From Glaciecola sp. 33A (GTDB lineage: Bacteria; Pseudomonadota; Gammaproteobacteria; Enterobacterales; Alteromonadaceae): a stretch of 64,000 bases of DNA. The stretch is from NCBI RefSeq assembly GCF_002836745.1, contig NZ_PJAR01000024.1:203174-267173 (forward strand). The letters are read 5' to 3'. Positions 9,338 to 18,446 of this stretch are shown piece after piece. The notes under the pieces are model-generated. The model was not told the DNA's origin. It worked only from the letters and a program-made list of their open reading frames with translations, and made no database searches. Numbering within the stretch: position 1 is the first letter of the stretch; the number at the start of each line of letters is the position of its first letter. A program made the translations under genes and the position numbers.

Positions 9338-10482
9338 TATTGCGCTCCGGTATTATGGTTACTGCTATTGAAGTCTCTAATGAGATTGGCGTAAGCAGCA
9401 ACTTCATCAAATACGGTCCATTCTTCGCTAATTTTTCCGTCAACTAAGCGCAAGTGGGACGCACCTAATATAAAAAACTCTTGTCCACGATACATGGATA
9501 ATCTTTTGTCTTTTGAAGAAAAAGACCCAGTTAAAGACCACCGAATCGCAATATCAATAACATCTTTTCCCTGATCGAAGGGAACAGTACATACATGATC
9601 ACAGGTAACCTGCGCCTCCGGACAGGCTGCCAGCCATTGAATAATGGTTCCTATAATACCTGGTAAGCCGACTGCTTGGCGTCCACCAGGCCATTGTAGC
9701 TTTGCATTCAAGTGATAAAAGGTATTTGCTTTACCAAAGTTTTTTTGATTAAACAGAGTATCCAACCAGCGGTTACTAAATTCAACAGATGCTTTGTCAA
9801 TGGGCGCTTTCCATTGATGTTCACTTGGCTCTTGCGCTCTTACTCTGGATATCTCAGCTTGCCGCCAGCTTTCATGTTTTGGATGTGCCGGAATTTTAGC
9901 GAAATGCTCACTCGCATCCAATACATCAATGCCTAATTGTTTGACCAAAAAGCTGTTATCGCGGACTAACCATTCATATACAATTTTGTTTTCAATACAA
10001 ATACAATCTGCAATAGTCGTAACACGTCCAGTTTCGTGTGTCGCCTCACCAAATTCTGATGGGCCTTTGTTAGTCATAATACTGGTAATTCTATGCGAAG
10101 AGTAATATCCCTCATTAGGACCAAGATCCCGCCAAACTACGTTTTCACCAATCAGCGAACGGTCCGGAAAAGCGCTGATGGTTTGCAAGGTTCCGCTGAC
10201 CACGCTTGATACGGCGTCTGCATAAGCACCTAGGGTATGCACTGGGCAGTATTCTGCATAATATTGGTTACATAAACCCACATTTTTCTGCTCCCAAATC
10301 CGATGAGTAATGCGCACAATGTAGTCAACAATATCGATAAATTCTTCGTCAAAACCTTTCAATAACTGGCTTTTAGGATTGCTTGGGTTTAATAATTCAG
10401 GCAGATTTTTCCAATACAGTTGTGTGACTTCACCTTGTGGCAAATGCATAACGTTATTCGTTGGTACCGTTTTATGATTCAT
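9337..10482 (-). CDS. Two-domain SnoaL/polyketide-cyclase-like protein
   Basis: 381 residues, two NTF2-fold domains. The first half contains ISAFPDRSLIGENVVWRDLG and the second WLDTLFNQKNFGKANTFYHLNAKLQWPG, both in the pattern helix-pair, strand, acidic loop. Proteins of this type are annotated as ester cyclases or nuclear transport factor 2 family; the reaction is unknown. The gene lies 59 bp downstream of another SnoaL-fold gene and overlaps the next one, so it is an internal operon member under the divergent promoter at 13166-13207. Confidence 0.7.
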   Translation of the reverse strand: MNHKTVPTNNVMHLPQGEVTQLYWKNLPELLNPSNPKSQLLKGFDEEFIDIVDYIVRITHRIWEQKNVGLCNQYYAEYCPVHTLGAYADAVSSVVSGTLQTISAFPDRSLIGENVVWRDLGPNEGYYSSHRITSIMTNKGPSEFGEATHETGRVTTIADCICIENKIVYEWLVRDNSFLVKQLGIDVLDASEHFAKIPAHPKHESWRQAEISRVRAQEPSEHQWKAPIDKASVEFSNRWLDTLFNQKNFGKANTFYHLNAKLQWPGGRQAVGLPGIIGTIIQWLAACPEAQVTCDHVCTVPFDQGKDVIDIAIRWSLTGSFSSKDKRLSMYRGQEFFILGASHLRLVDGKISEEWTVFDEVAAYANLIRDFNSSNHNTGAQ

Positions 10483-10541
10483 AATTTATTACCGTATTTA
10501 CAAAATTACTGCCCACTCAAACCAAGTCAGCATATTAGCGA

Positions 10542-11495
10542 TTAAACGCTGGTTTTCATTAAAGCGAAAATATCTAATCCCATTTGTTTACACATATGAA
10601 TAATGTCAATTCCTACCCAATTTTCCTTTAACAAATCGCCTTCGCGTCGCCATATATCAATCACTCGTAATTCAAGTGTTTGGTTGGTTGGAGGCAATCC
10701 TAACCAGCCGCCTACAGAATGAGTTCCATGCATATGCGGCCACCCGCCGGTTGCGACATAATTACCTTTTTTTACAACGCACGCTTTGTGGTCAACTAAT
10801 CGGTCAGGAAAGCTAAATACGAAAGGTCCTTGATGACGCTCGCGAAAACTTTTAATACCTTTAGTTGTGCCAATACCTGCAGGGCCATACCACATAAAGT
10901 CTGCATGCCAATAGTTTTCTAACTGCATACTCAGTAGTGATTTGCCGTCAAACTTACTAAGTTCCTCTAGCATATTTAAAACCAGTTGTTCTGATTCATC
11001 AGCTTGCAACTTATTGACTTCCAAAGGCAATAATCCATCCATCGTAGTGGGTGGTAGAATTTGACCGCAGTGACCTAAACTTTTGCGTAACGGAAAAATA
11101 CCCGCTTGATGCATAACATCTAAAAAATCAAAAATAATAAAATACTCAGATATCTTGTTATCTTTTATTTTGACCAATTCAGTGAAACGCAAATATAGAA
11201 GATTACCGGTGGCAGGGATCCCTAAAAAATCATTAACGAAAATACCACTAAAGTAACCCGTTGCAGCAATCCACTGATCACTTTCATATTCGCTGTCAAA
11301 CTCGATAAATGCTTTACGCTCCAAGTGTTCGAATGCATTCTTAAATTGTAACCAATAGTCGCTTTCAATCGCTTTTAAGCCGATTATTTGATTGATTGGA
11401 TACGATACATTCAGCACAGCATCTTCAGCGACTATTGCACTGAGCGGCTTATCTGTTTGTAAACAATGGTAAAAATTATCAATAATTGAATTCAT
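10542..11495 (-). CDS. Two-domain SnoaL-like protein, paralogue A
   Basis: About 317 residues. The C-terminal half carries a signature shared with two divergent neighbours: YWHADFMWYGPAGIGT, then RERHQGPFVFSFPDR, then GGWLGLPP and ENWVGIDI. I chose ATG at 11493-11495 because AAGG lies seven bases upstream; an in-frame GTG at 11526-11528 would overlap the symporter gene. Only eight bases separate it from the symporter stop, so it is the second operon gene. The shared WYGP-GIG motif probably marks the ligand pocket, but no reaction is known for this subfamily. Confidence 0.75.
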   Translation of the reverse strand: MNSIIDNFYHCLQTDKPLSAIVAEDAVLNVSYPINQIIGLKAIESDYWLQFKNAFEHLERKAFIEFDSEYESDQWIAATGYFSGIFVNDFLGIPATGNLLYLRFTELVKIKDNKISEYFIIFDFLDVMHQAGIFPLRKSLGHCGQILPPTTMDGLLPLEVNKLQADESEQLVLNMLEELSKFDGKSLLSMQLENYWHADFMWYGPAGIGTTKGIKSFRERHQGPFVFSFPDRLVDHKACVVKKGNYVATGGWPHMHGTHSVGGWLGLPPTNQTLELRVIDIWRREGDLLKENWVGIDIIHMCKQMGLDIFALMKTSV

Positions 11496-11503
11496 ATTAA
11501 ACC

Positions 11504-13114
11504 TTATACTATATATTGGAGTGACCACAAAAACACGATGGTCAGAATAAAGAAAGCGAACAACCAGTAGTTAATACGATCAACTTTACCTGGAACGCGA
11601 TACCAACCATTCTCTTTTTCATCTAAGCCTTCGCGAGCAAACTTTAATTTTTGTCCTTTTACTGTGTATTCAGATAATTCAGTTTGCTTTCCGTCAATAA
11701 CTCGACTGGCAATCAACGTGGCTGCTATGTTTACTGTAGCGCCAATCAAGCAATACCAAGGCCAAGCTATGTCGGTACCTAAGGCAACTGCAACCACCAC
11801 AACGAAGCTGGCAAACGTGCCCACTAACAAGCCATTTTCAGTCGCCTGTTTAAAGAAAAAGCCCAAAGTAAACATACCTAGTTGAGCGCCGACAAAATAA
11901 GACCCTACCTTACTAAGTACCTCTAGGATCGAGCCTGAGCTATAGAGGTGATACATAATGGCAGGGAAAATAATTAAGACAGCCCAGAATAATGTAAATA
12001 GGCGGGTTACTTTTAAGTAATGCGAATTTGTTTCATTTTTTCTAAAATATTTTTTATAAAAATCGATTGTCGAAATGGTTGAAAGCGAGTTAAATGCTGA
12101 ATCGAGGCTCGACATAGAAGCCGCCATTACTGCTGCCGCGATTATTCCCATGAGTCCGGGCATACCATATTCAGCCGCGAATTGTAGAATAATAGTGTTC
12201 TCGTTTTCAAAAGTACGACCCTGATAGTAGTTATAAAATAAGACGCCTAAGACAATGAAAAACAGATAGATAAAGAAAGCGGCAAAACCCATCAGCAAAT
12301 AGGACTTTTTAGCATCTCCTATATTTTTAGCCGCTAGTGTTCGCTGTACCATCATCTGATTCGTGCCATAAACTGTTGTATGGTAGAGCGACATAGCTAT
12401 TATTCCGCTCCAAACAGTCGTGGTGGCAGTAAAGTCAAAGTCAAAGTTTAAGGGGTCGAGTTTGCCTTGCTCTTTTAATTGCGCCAACGACTCCATTACC
12501 GGCATACTACTTTCTTGCACTAGTACATAGAATATAATACCGGCACCCGCAAATAAGATAAAAGACTGAATAACATCAGTCCATATAACCGCAGTTATGC
12601 CCCCCATTACTGTGTAGATAAGTGCAATAATCGTGATGATCACTATTGCCGATATAACATCTATGCCAGTAATAAAACTAAGTACAACAGACGTTGCATA
12701 TAAAACAGCCGCTGAGGACATTGTTTGTGAAACTAACCAGATTGAGGAAATTAGTGCCCTTGCGCGTTTGCCAAAGCGCTTTTCTTGATATTCATAAATA
12801 GACGCTACGCCGGCATTATAAAAGAAGGGAAAAAAGAAAATAATAACGGCCATGATGACTAGCGGATAATTAAGATGTATTGCAATTACGCTTATACCTT
12901 CTTTATAGGCCCATGCGGGAGCTCCCAAGAAGGTCATAGCACTTACATAAGTGGCAACAACCGAAATACCGATTGCCCACCAAGGTGTATTTTTTTGTCC
13001 TATATAAAAGTCTTGATCAGTTTTTATCTTTTTCCCAATTACTAAACCCAACAGTATATTAGCAACAACATATACGATGAGTATACTCCAGTTAAGAACG
13101 CCGAATTCAGTCAT
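11504..13114 (-). CDS. Sodium:solute symporter (SSS family)
   Basis: 536 residues, about 13-14 hydrophobic helices, matching the SSS family in length. Recognisable parts are YIGQKNTPWWAIGISVVATYVSAMTFLGAPAWAYKEG near the N-terminus and SMSSLDSAFNSLSTISTIDFYKK, the sodium-site helix 8 region. It should import the substrate of the surrounding cluster across the inner membrane with sodium. It is the first gene of a four-gene operon; its promoter overlaps the palindromic operator at 13180-13193. The ribosome-binding site is GAGG. Substrate is unknown; a sugar-, lactone- or acid-like solute would fit relatives. Confidence 0.9.
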   Translation of the reverse strand: MTEFGVLNWSILIVYVVANILLGLVIGKKIKTDQDFYIGQKNTPWWAIGISVVATYVSAMTFLGAPAWAYKEGISVIAIHLNYPLVIMAVIIFFFPFFYNAGVASIYEYQEKRFGKRARALISSIWLVSQTMSSAAVLYATSVVLSFITGIDVISAIVIITIIALIYTVMGGITAVIWTDVIQSFILFAGAGIIFYVLVQESSMPVMESLAQLKEQGKLDPLNFDFDFTATTTVWSGIIAMSLYHTTVYGTNQMMVQRTLAAKNIGDAKKSYLLMGFAAFFIYLFFIVLGVLFYNYYQGRTFENENTIILQFAAEYGMPGLMGIIAAAVMAASMSSLDSAFNSLSTISTIDFYKKYFRKNETNSHYLKVTRLFTLFWAVLIIFPAIMYHLYSSGSILEVLSKVGSYFVGAQLGMFTLGFFFKQATENGLLVGTFASFVVVVAVALGTDIAWPWYCLIGATVNIAATLIASRVIDGKQTELSEYTVKGQKLKFAREGLDEKENGWYRVPGKVDRINYWLFAFFILTIVFLWSLQYIV

Positions 13115-13165
13115 ATTAGAGCCTCTATGTGTATTTTTTTTTGCTTTTATTTACATTTCACGTGT

Positions 13166-13207
13166 ATCATATTATTAATTGACTTCGAAGTCATTAGTAA
13201 ATAAACT
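13166..13207. promoter_or_regulatory. Divergent promoter pair sharing one operator
   Basis: Plus strand: TTGACT (13179-13184), 17-bp spacer, TAAACT (13202-13207). Minus strand: ATGACT (13194-13189), 17-bp spacer, TATGAT (13171-13166). Both -35 boxes are inside the palindrome TGACTTCGAAGTCA, so one bound repressor would block both directions. Confidence 0.65.
13180..13193. promoter_or_regulatory. Proposed LacI-family operator, perfect 14-bp palindrome
   Basis: TGACTTCGAAGTCA, with the central CG step typical of LacI/GalR operators. It recurs near 18019, 18192 and 21631, always beside genes of the same cluster, which also encodes a LacI regulator at 19264-20277. Assignment to that protein is inference. 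Confidence 0.72.
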
Positions 13208-13245
13208 TTTTGTTCACTACGGTAATTAACCAACGGGTCACTACA

Positions 13246-14259
13246 ATGTCGAGCTATCAACACGAAAAGCAGTATGTATTAAATTATTTTGCCGATATGG
13301 AAAGCGCTAATGTCGATCAAATAGTTTCGGTGCTAGAAAAACATGTGGCTGACGACTATGAGTTTTATGGTGTGTACCCATTTAATAAAATTGACAATGT
13401 AGGAGATGTTGCGAAACAAGTTTGGCAGCCCTTGTACAAGTCATTTTCTAATATTCAGCGCAGGCAAGACGTGTTTATGGCCGGTACTAATGAGGTCAGT
13501 GGCGAAAATTGGGTAATGAGCATGGGCCATTTCATGGCTTTATTCGATGATGACTGGCTGGGTATTCGGGCGTCACGAAAAGTTGTGATGCTAAAGTATG
13601 CTGAATTTAACTGTGTCGAGAATGGTAAAATAACTAAAACAGGATTGTGGCTAGATATCATAGGACTAATGCAACAAGTAGGCATTCATCCATTACCACC
13701 ACAAACAGGTTCATCAATATTGCACCCCGGCCCACGACATCATAACGGTTTATTGTTTGATGAGCATTTGCCTGAAGAGGCCCAGCAAACACTAACCGTA
13801 TTGAATACGATGATTGACGATCTGAGTAAGCTTAACGCAAATGGCAACGATCGCGCTGGCCCGGAGGTAATGCAAAAAAATTGGCATGAAAATATGGGAT
13901 GGTACGGTCCGGGTGGTATTGGCTCTACGTATACTATTGCGCGTTATCAAGAGCAGCATATGTATCCATTCAGAGAAGGACTTAGCGACAAGGTATTCAA
14001 TGGCCATGTATGTCGTTTTGCGGAAGGCCAATTTGCTTGCTTTTTTGGTTGGCCAAATCTTTCCAATAAATCTATCGGTGGTTTTTTGGGTATGCCCAGT
14101 GGTGATAAGCGCGCCGACATGAGAATTGTAGACGTATATTACCGAGAAGGTGACAAGTTGTTAGAAAATTGGGTGCTTATGGACATTCCTTATTGGTTAA
14201 AACAACAAGGAATTGATGTTCTGGCCAGAACCAGTAGTATTTTAAATCCAGAAGTATGA
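13246..14259 (+). CDS. Two-domain SnoaL-like protein, paralogue B
   Basis: 337 residues from ATG 13246. A TTG at 13210 would add 12 residues but would start within a few bases of the predicted -10 box, so the ATG is preferred. The C-terminal half repeats the paralogue signature: NWHENMGWYGPGGIGS, RYQEQHMYPFREGLSDK, GGFLGMPSGD and LENWVLMDIPYWLKQQGIDVLAR. The N-terminal half has a related NTF2-like pattern. It is transcribed away from the symporter operon and followed 42 bp later by a third paralogue. Function unknown. Confidence 0.75.
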   Translation: MSSYQHEKQYVLNYFADMESANVDQIVSVLEKHVADDYEFYGVYPFNKIDNVGDVAKQVWQPLYKSFSNIQRRQDVFMAGTNEVSGENWVMSMGHFMALFDDDWLGIRASRKVVMLKYAEFNCVENGKITKTGLWLDIIGLMQQVGIHPLPPQTGSSILHPGPRHHNGLLFDEHLPEEAQQTLTVLNTMIDDLSKLNANGNDRAGPEVMQKNWHENMGWYGPGGIGSTYTIARYQEQHMYPFREGLSDKVFNGHVCRFAEGQFACFFGWPNLSNKSIGGFLGMPSGDKRADMRIVDVYYREGDKLLENWVLMDIPYWLKQQGIDVLARTSSILNPEV

Positions 14260-14301
14260 AGTCTTTAATCTTGATATGTGTGTTAACAGGAATATGCGTT
14301 T

Positions 14302-15333
14302 ATGTCCAATGAGCTAATACAAAAAAAACTTGACGAATGTAAAGAAAAAATCAAAAAATTGAGCCAAATTCAGTATGATTTTGAGCCGGATAAGGTTGAA
14401 AAGTGCCTTTTAGATTTGTTTGCGACAACGGCTAAAGTGCAGTTGTGCTTTCCATTTGAAGATTTAGATGGTGCAAAGGGTTTGTTCACAGACGCCATAA
14501 TGCCATTGTATCATTCAATGCCAAATATAGAACGACGAGACACTATTATTATATCGGGGATCACCGATAGTGGTAACATTTGGGTTGGGTGCTGTGGTTA
14601 CTACTGCGGTACATTTGAAAAACCTTGGCTAGATATTCCAGCAACAGGTCACATAGCATCTTTACGGTTTCATGAATTTTACCAATTTGAAAATGGCAAA
14701 GTAACCCAATATCAAGCTATTTGGGACATTCCTGAGCTTATGCTGCAAGCAAATGCATGGCCTTTAGCACCTAGCCTTGGCAGAGAGTGGCAAGTGCCGG
14801 CTCCGGCAACCTCAGACGGGATTGAGCGTCCAATTTACAGTAGCGCACAAACCCATCAAGCTAAAAATATTGTCAATGATATGTGCAGTGGACTAGGTAG
14901 GTATGCCGAGGGGGGTGTAGAAGCGATGCAGCTCGATAAATACTGGCATCCAAAATGTTCTTGGTATGGGCCCTCGGGTATCGGTACAGGTCGCTCACTT
15001 AGCGGCTTTCGAGATTGGCATCAAATCCCTTTTTTGAATGGCCTGCCGGATCGCGTTGGCGATCCTAGTAAAGGTCATTTGTTTGCCGATAATAACTATG
15101 TAGGTTTTACAGCATGGCCTGGGATGTATATGACGGTAAGCGGTTCAGGCTGGCTTGGCATTGCTCCTGGTGATCAAAAAATAACGATGCGCAGTCTCGA
15201 TTTTTGGCGTGTTGAAGGTGAACTCATTCGTGAAAATTGGGTGTTAGTTGATTTATTATCAGTATATGATCAATTGGGTGTAGATGTATTTGCGAGAATG
15301 AGGGAGTTTAATAAGGCGAGGCAGCGTTTTTAA
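14302..15333 (+). CDS. Two-domain SnoaL-like protein, paralogue C
   Basis: 343 residues, second gene of the rightward operon. It has the same C-terminal signature as its neighbours: YWHPKCSWYGPSGIGT, RDWHQIPFLNGLPDR, GSGWLGIAPGD and RENWVLVDLLSVYDQLGVDVFAR. The N-terminal half (GCCGYYCGTFEKPWLDIPATG) resembles the corresponding part of paralogue A (GYFSGIFVNDFLGIPATG), showing that the whole two-domain unit was duplicated. The transcript ends at a strong hairpin at 15404-15445. Three paralogues kept in one regulon suggests different steps or a hetero-oligomer; which is not known. Confidence 0.75.
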   Translation: MSNELIQKKLDECKEKIKKLSQIQYDFEPDKVEKCLLDLFATTAKVQLCFPFEDLDGAKGLFTDAIMPLYHSMPNIERRDTIIISGITDSGNIWVGCCGYYCGTFEKPWLDIPATGHIASLRFHEFYQFENGKVTQYQAIWDIPELMLQANAWPLAPSLGREWQVPAPATSDGIERPIYSSAQTHQAKNIVNDMCSGLGRYAEGGVEAMQLDKYWHPKCSWYGPSGIGTGRSLSGFRDWHQIPFLNGLPDRVGDPSKGHLFADNNYVGFTAWPGMYMTVSGSGWLGIAPGDQKITMRSLDFWRVEGELIRENWVLVDLLSVYDQLGVDVFARMREFNKARQRF

Positions 15334-15403
15334 AAAACACAAATTATGAGTTTGACTTCGATGTTTATAAAATAATTAACATGTCCCTCTTACTCATGAA
15401 GCT

Positions 15404-15445
15404 TAAAAAAAGCCCCGAAAGCTAAACAGACTTTCGGGGCTTTTT
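15404..15445. terminator. Bidirectional rho-independent terminator
   Basis: Stem AGCCCCGAAAG (15411-15421) pairs with CTTTCGGGGCT (15431-15441), nine-base loop, flanked by a run of A on the left and T on the right. It serves both converging genes, the SnoaL operon and the TonB receptor. Confidence 0.92.
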
Positions 15446-15470
15446 CACTTTGTTATTGCAATATTACTGA

Positions 15471-17891
15471 CTAAAAGTGATATCTTAACTTCACGCCATA
15501 GTTTCTAGGATGTAGATAACTGCCCTGTACCAAATTGTTACCGCCAACATTCGTTCTAGCCAAGACCTCTTCGTCCTCAATGTTTTCAGCAAACAGCTCC
15601 ACTGAGAGTGTTTCATCAAGTGAAAGCCAGGTTACGCGCAGATCCGTCTTTGTATAGGAATCTTGTAATTGACTTGCGTATATTGACACATCATCAGTAT
15701 TGTATTCTGCCGAATAGTAAAACTGTAGGTAAGGCGTTATGGTGCCCTTATCGCCAAGGTTAAATTCGTGTCCAGCACCCAAACTAAGGGTCATATCAGG
15801 CGACCAAGGCGGAGTAGCGCCATCTAGCACAAGTAACCCGTTATTGACATCACCCTTGAGTAAACCACCATTTAATTGGAAAGGATTAGTCACACCAAAA
15901 GTATCGTATTCTGCATCCATCAAAGACAGGCCAGCATTAATAAACCAATACTCTGTTGGTACCCAGTTAACTTCGGCTTCAAAACCGGAGACTTCTGAGG
16001 AGCCTGCATTTTCACTTACCGTTACTGCGGTAGATCCATTACCTTCAGGGAATGTTAAGCGCTGGGTAACGAGGTCAGAAAACTCATTCATATAAAATGC
16101 AAAGTTCAGTTGCAATGAGTTGTCTAAAAACCTATTTTTCATGCCCACTTCCCATGCTTCGGACTCTTGCTGGTCAAATGAGCTCCCGTTGCTGTTCAGA
16201 CCTCCAGATAAAAACCCTGTAGAACCAGAGCCGTATAGCATGGAGTTATCGTTTAGGTCGTAATTAAAGCCAATTTTCCAAGTGACAATATCAAACGTTT
16301 CTGAACCTGCTCTGCCTTCAGCGACCGTATAGTTATATAAATCGATTGGACGTCCATTAATACCAAATTCAGAGACACCGGGTAAAAAACTACCATCGCT
16401 GGCCTTTGATGTAGCGAAAGAAGTGGTGGTGTCTTTTTCTTCTTCGTTATACCTGATCCCCGCGATTAAGGTCAAGGCATCGGAAATGCTGTATTCCCCT
16501 TGGAAGAATAAACCTAACGTGGTTACGTCGATTTCCTGGAAATCGGTGTAATCACTAAAGCTGCCAGCCCCGAACGGGTCGATTGACTCCGTACCATCAA
16601 ACAAGGTGAAGTCTCTACCTTGAGAATCGGTGACAGTGCCAAATGGCGCGTTGGTTTGTGTTCTAAATTGAGAAAAACCAAAACCGATTTGGTCTTTTGA
16701 ATAGTAAGCGCCCGCGGTCCAAAACAGGTTACTGTCATTGTTAGAAGAAATCTGCAGTTCTTGCGTGACTGACTCAACCGCTTCGTCCCAAAAATAAGCA
16801 TAGCCGGGAGTTGGACTGAAGTCACCATCAAAATCTAGGGCACTACTAAAGTCGGTGTAGGAAGAAACTGATTTAACGGTAACGCTGTCAAGATCCCAGT
16901 TAAGTTCTACTGTGAGGTTATCTTCTTGGTTATTACGCTTATTTTCTGTGTCATAGCTGACTTCGTTGGGTCGATCAAAACTTGAATTCGTGCCGGCTGA
17001 ACCAGGTGCAGGGTTACCAAAATCTAAAAGTTGGCCACGGACATCAGTGACGCCATCTTGATTAACCGGTGCAGGTAAACCCTCCGCTGAGAAAATCCCA
17101 GGCGTTGTGCCTTTTTGTTTAATAGAGGTGAATCTTACGGTTGCATCAAAGGTCGCACTTGGTTGCCAATATGAGCTGAGGCGGTAGTTAAAACTATCGT
17201 CTTGACCAAGATCACCTGCTGGCCCAATGTTTTTGATATAGCCATCACTGCGAACAGTTTGAACCGCCACCCTGACCGCTAAATCATCAGTAATTGGCTG
17301 ATTGATAAAGGTTTCAGTGCTTCGACGATTGAATCGTTCGAAGCCAAGTTTGACACCCATGTCAAAATCGCCAAGGGTTGCTTTATTCGTGGTTAGATTA
17401 ACTGCACCAGCAAAGGTATTTCGCCCATAAAGCGTGCCCTGAGGACCTTTCAACACTTCTATGCGAGCAACGTCAAAATAGGCTTGTGACTGCTGTGACG
17501 CTCTGGGTCGGTAAACACCGTCCGCGAAAAAGCCGGCGATAGATGCGTTATCGGCAAAGGTATTGTTAGAGTTAGCACCGCGGATCGCAATTTTTGCATC
17601 TGAGCCGATGAATCCGAATGCAACTCCTGGTGTAATCAATTCTATACGGCTGATGTCATCAATGCCATAGCGTTGTATTGCATCAGCGTTTAATGCGGTT
17701 ACTGAAATGCCAACATCCTGCAGACTTTGAACTCGCTTTTGTGCGGTGACTTCGATCACTTCAAGCCCAGTTGTTTTGTTGGTTTCAGCGGATTGTTCGT
17801 CTGACTCCTGAGCCACTGCCTGCTGGGAAAGTAAGGCTGTTAGTACAGCAGCACAAACTCGAGACCTTTTATTAGTTGAGGTTACCATCAT
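15471..17891 (-). CDS. TonB-dependent outer membrane receptor
   Basis: 806 residues from ATG 17889-17891, chosen because AAAAGGAAAACAG precedes it; an ATG 33 bases upstream lacks a site. Signal peptide ends near QQAVAQ, the TonB box region is EVIEVTAQKR, the plug contains RIELITPGVAF and VLKGPQGTLYGRNTFAGAVNL, and the barrel ends with RYHF as expected for outer membrane insertion. It probably brings the substrate of the cluster into the periplasm, from where the symporter takes it. Two copies of the operator palindrome lie upstream, one inside the promoter. Confidence 0.9.
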   Translation of the reverse strand: MMVTSTNKRSRVCAAVLTALLSQQAVAQESDEQSAETNKTTGLEVIEVTAQKRVQSLQDVGISVTALNADAIQRYGIDDISRIELITPGVAFGFIGSDAKIAIRGANSNNTFADNASIAGFFADGVYRPRASQQSQAYFDVARIEVLKGPQGTLYGRNTFAGAVNLTTNKATLGDFDMGVKLGFERFNRRSTETFINQPITDDLAVRVAVQTVRSDGYIKNIGPAGDLGQDDSFNYRLSSYWQPSATFDATVRFTSIKQKGTTPGIFSAEGLPAPVNQDGVTDVRGQLLDFGNPAPGSAGTNSSFDRPNEVSYDTENKRNNQEDNLTVELNWDLDSVTVKSVSSYTDFSSALDFDGDFSPTPGYAYFWDEAVESVTQELQISSNNDSNLFWTAGAYYSKDQIGFGFSQFRTQTNAPFGTVTDSQGRDFTLFDGTESIDPFGAGSFSDYTDFQEIDVTTLGLFFQGEYSISDALTLIAGIRYNEEEKDTTTSFATSKASDGSFLPGVSEFGINGRPIDLYNYTVAEGRAGSETFDIVTWKIGFNYDLNDNSMLYGSGSTGFLSGGLNSNGSSFDQQESEAWEVGMKNRFLDNSLQLNFAFYMNEFSDLVTQRLTFPEGNGSTAVTVSENAGSSEVSGFEAEVNWVPTEYWFINAGLSLMDAEYDTFGVTNPFQLNGGLLKGDVNNGLLVLDGATPPWSPDMTLSLGAGHEFNLGDKGTITPYLQFYYSAEYNTDDVSIYASQLQDSYTKTDLRVTWLSLDETLSVELFAENIEDEEVLARTNVGGNNLVQGSYLHPRNYGVKLRYHF

Positions 17892-18012
17892 CTGTTTTCC
17901 TTTTTTATTATTGAATATAAGCATAATGAGACTGCAAAACGTGCACCGCAGTTAGCAAAAAGTATTAGTGATAAATCACGTTGCTAGGTTGTATATTAAT
18001 TGCACTACTGAC

Positions 18013-18042
18013 ATCATAGACTTCGAAGTCAAAATATGTCAA
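18013..18042 (-). promoter_or_regulatory. Promoter of the TonB receptor with operator in the spacer
   Basis: On the minus strand TTGACA (18042-18037), 18-bp spacer, TATGAT (18018-18013). The spacer contains the palindrome GACTTCGAAGTC at 18019-18030, a position that gives direct repression. Confidence 0.72.
18019..18030. promoter_or_regulatory. Proposed LacI-family operator (receptor proximal)
   Basis: GACTTCGAAGTC, 12-bp perfect palindrome, between the -35 and -10 boxes of the receptor promoter. Same core as 13180-13193. Confidence 0.72.
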
Positions 18043-18191
18043 GCATAGATTGAATATTTGTTATTAGATAGTTAATTAACTGCTTTGTGTAAATGCCTAC
18101 AAAAGAATTAAGTTCTTGAATACAATAAGTAAGTCAAGGGCAAATTACTGACCTGATTAAGCCTTGTTAACATTATTTTACCTGTATCTTA

Positions 18192-18203
18192 GACTTCGAA
18201 GTC
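18192..18203. promoter_or_regulatory. Proposed LacI-family operator (receptor distal)
   Basis: A second GACTTCGAAGTC, 173 bp from the proximal one centre to centre. It could be an auxiliary operator for looping; no promoter boxes for another gene are obvious next to it. Confidence 0.65.
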
Positions 18204-18446
18204 AAAGCGGGTAAAGCGCGGTTTAAAGGCTCGTCCACTCTAGTTAATCAATTCTCTCATGTGCACACATGCGCAAAGGTTAAGTTGTTTAAGTCTTATC
18301 CCGTGACGATTTTTATTATGGAATGATAAAGGCAAGGTTAAACTATGGTGGCACAAAGCACCTCGACAATGTTGATGCTAAAGTGATATTTTTTAACGTT
18401 CAATTGAGGCTGGGTTATTGCCGGTATATTTGGCTTTACTACCTTA

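Noticed and set aside
15353-15366. TGACTTCGATGTTT, similar to the LacI operator half-site
   Set aside because: Only one half matches and it lies after a stop codon next to the terminator, not in a promoter.
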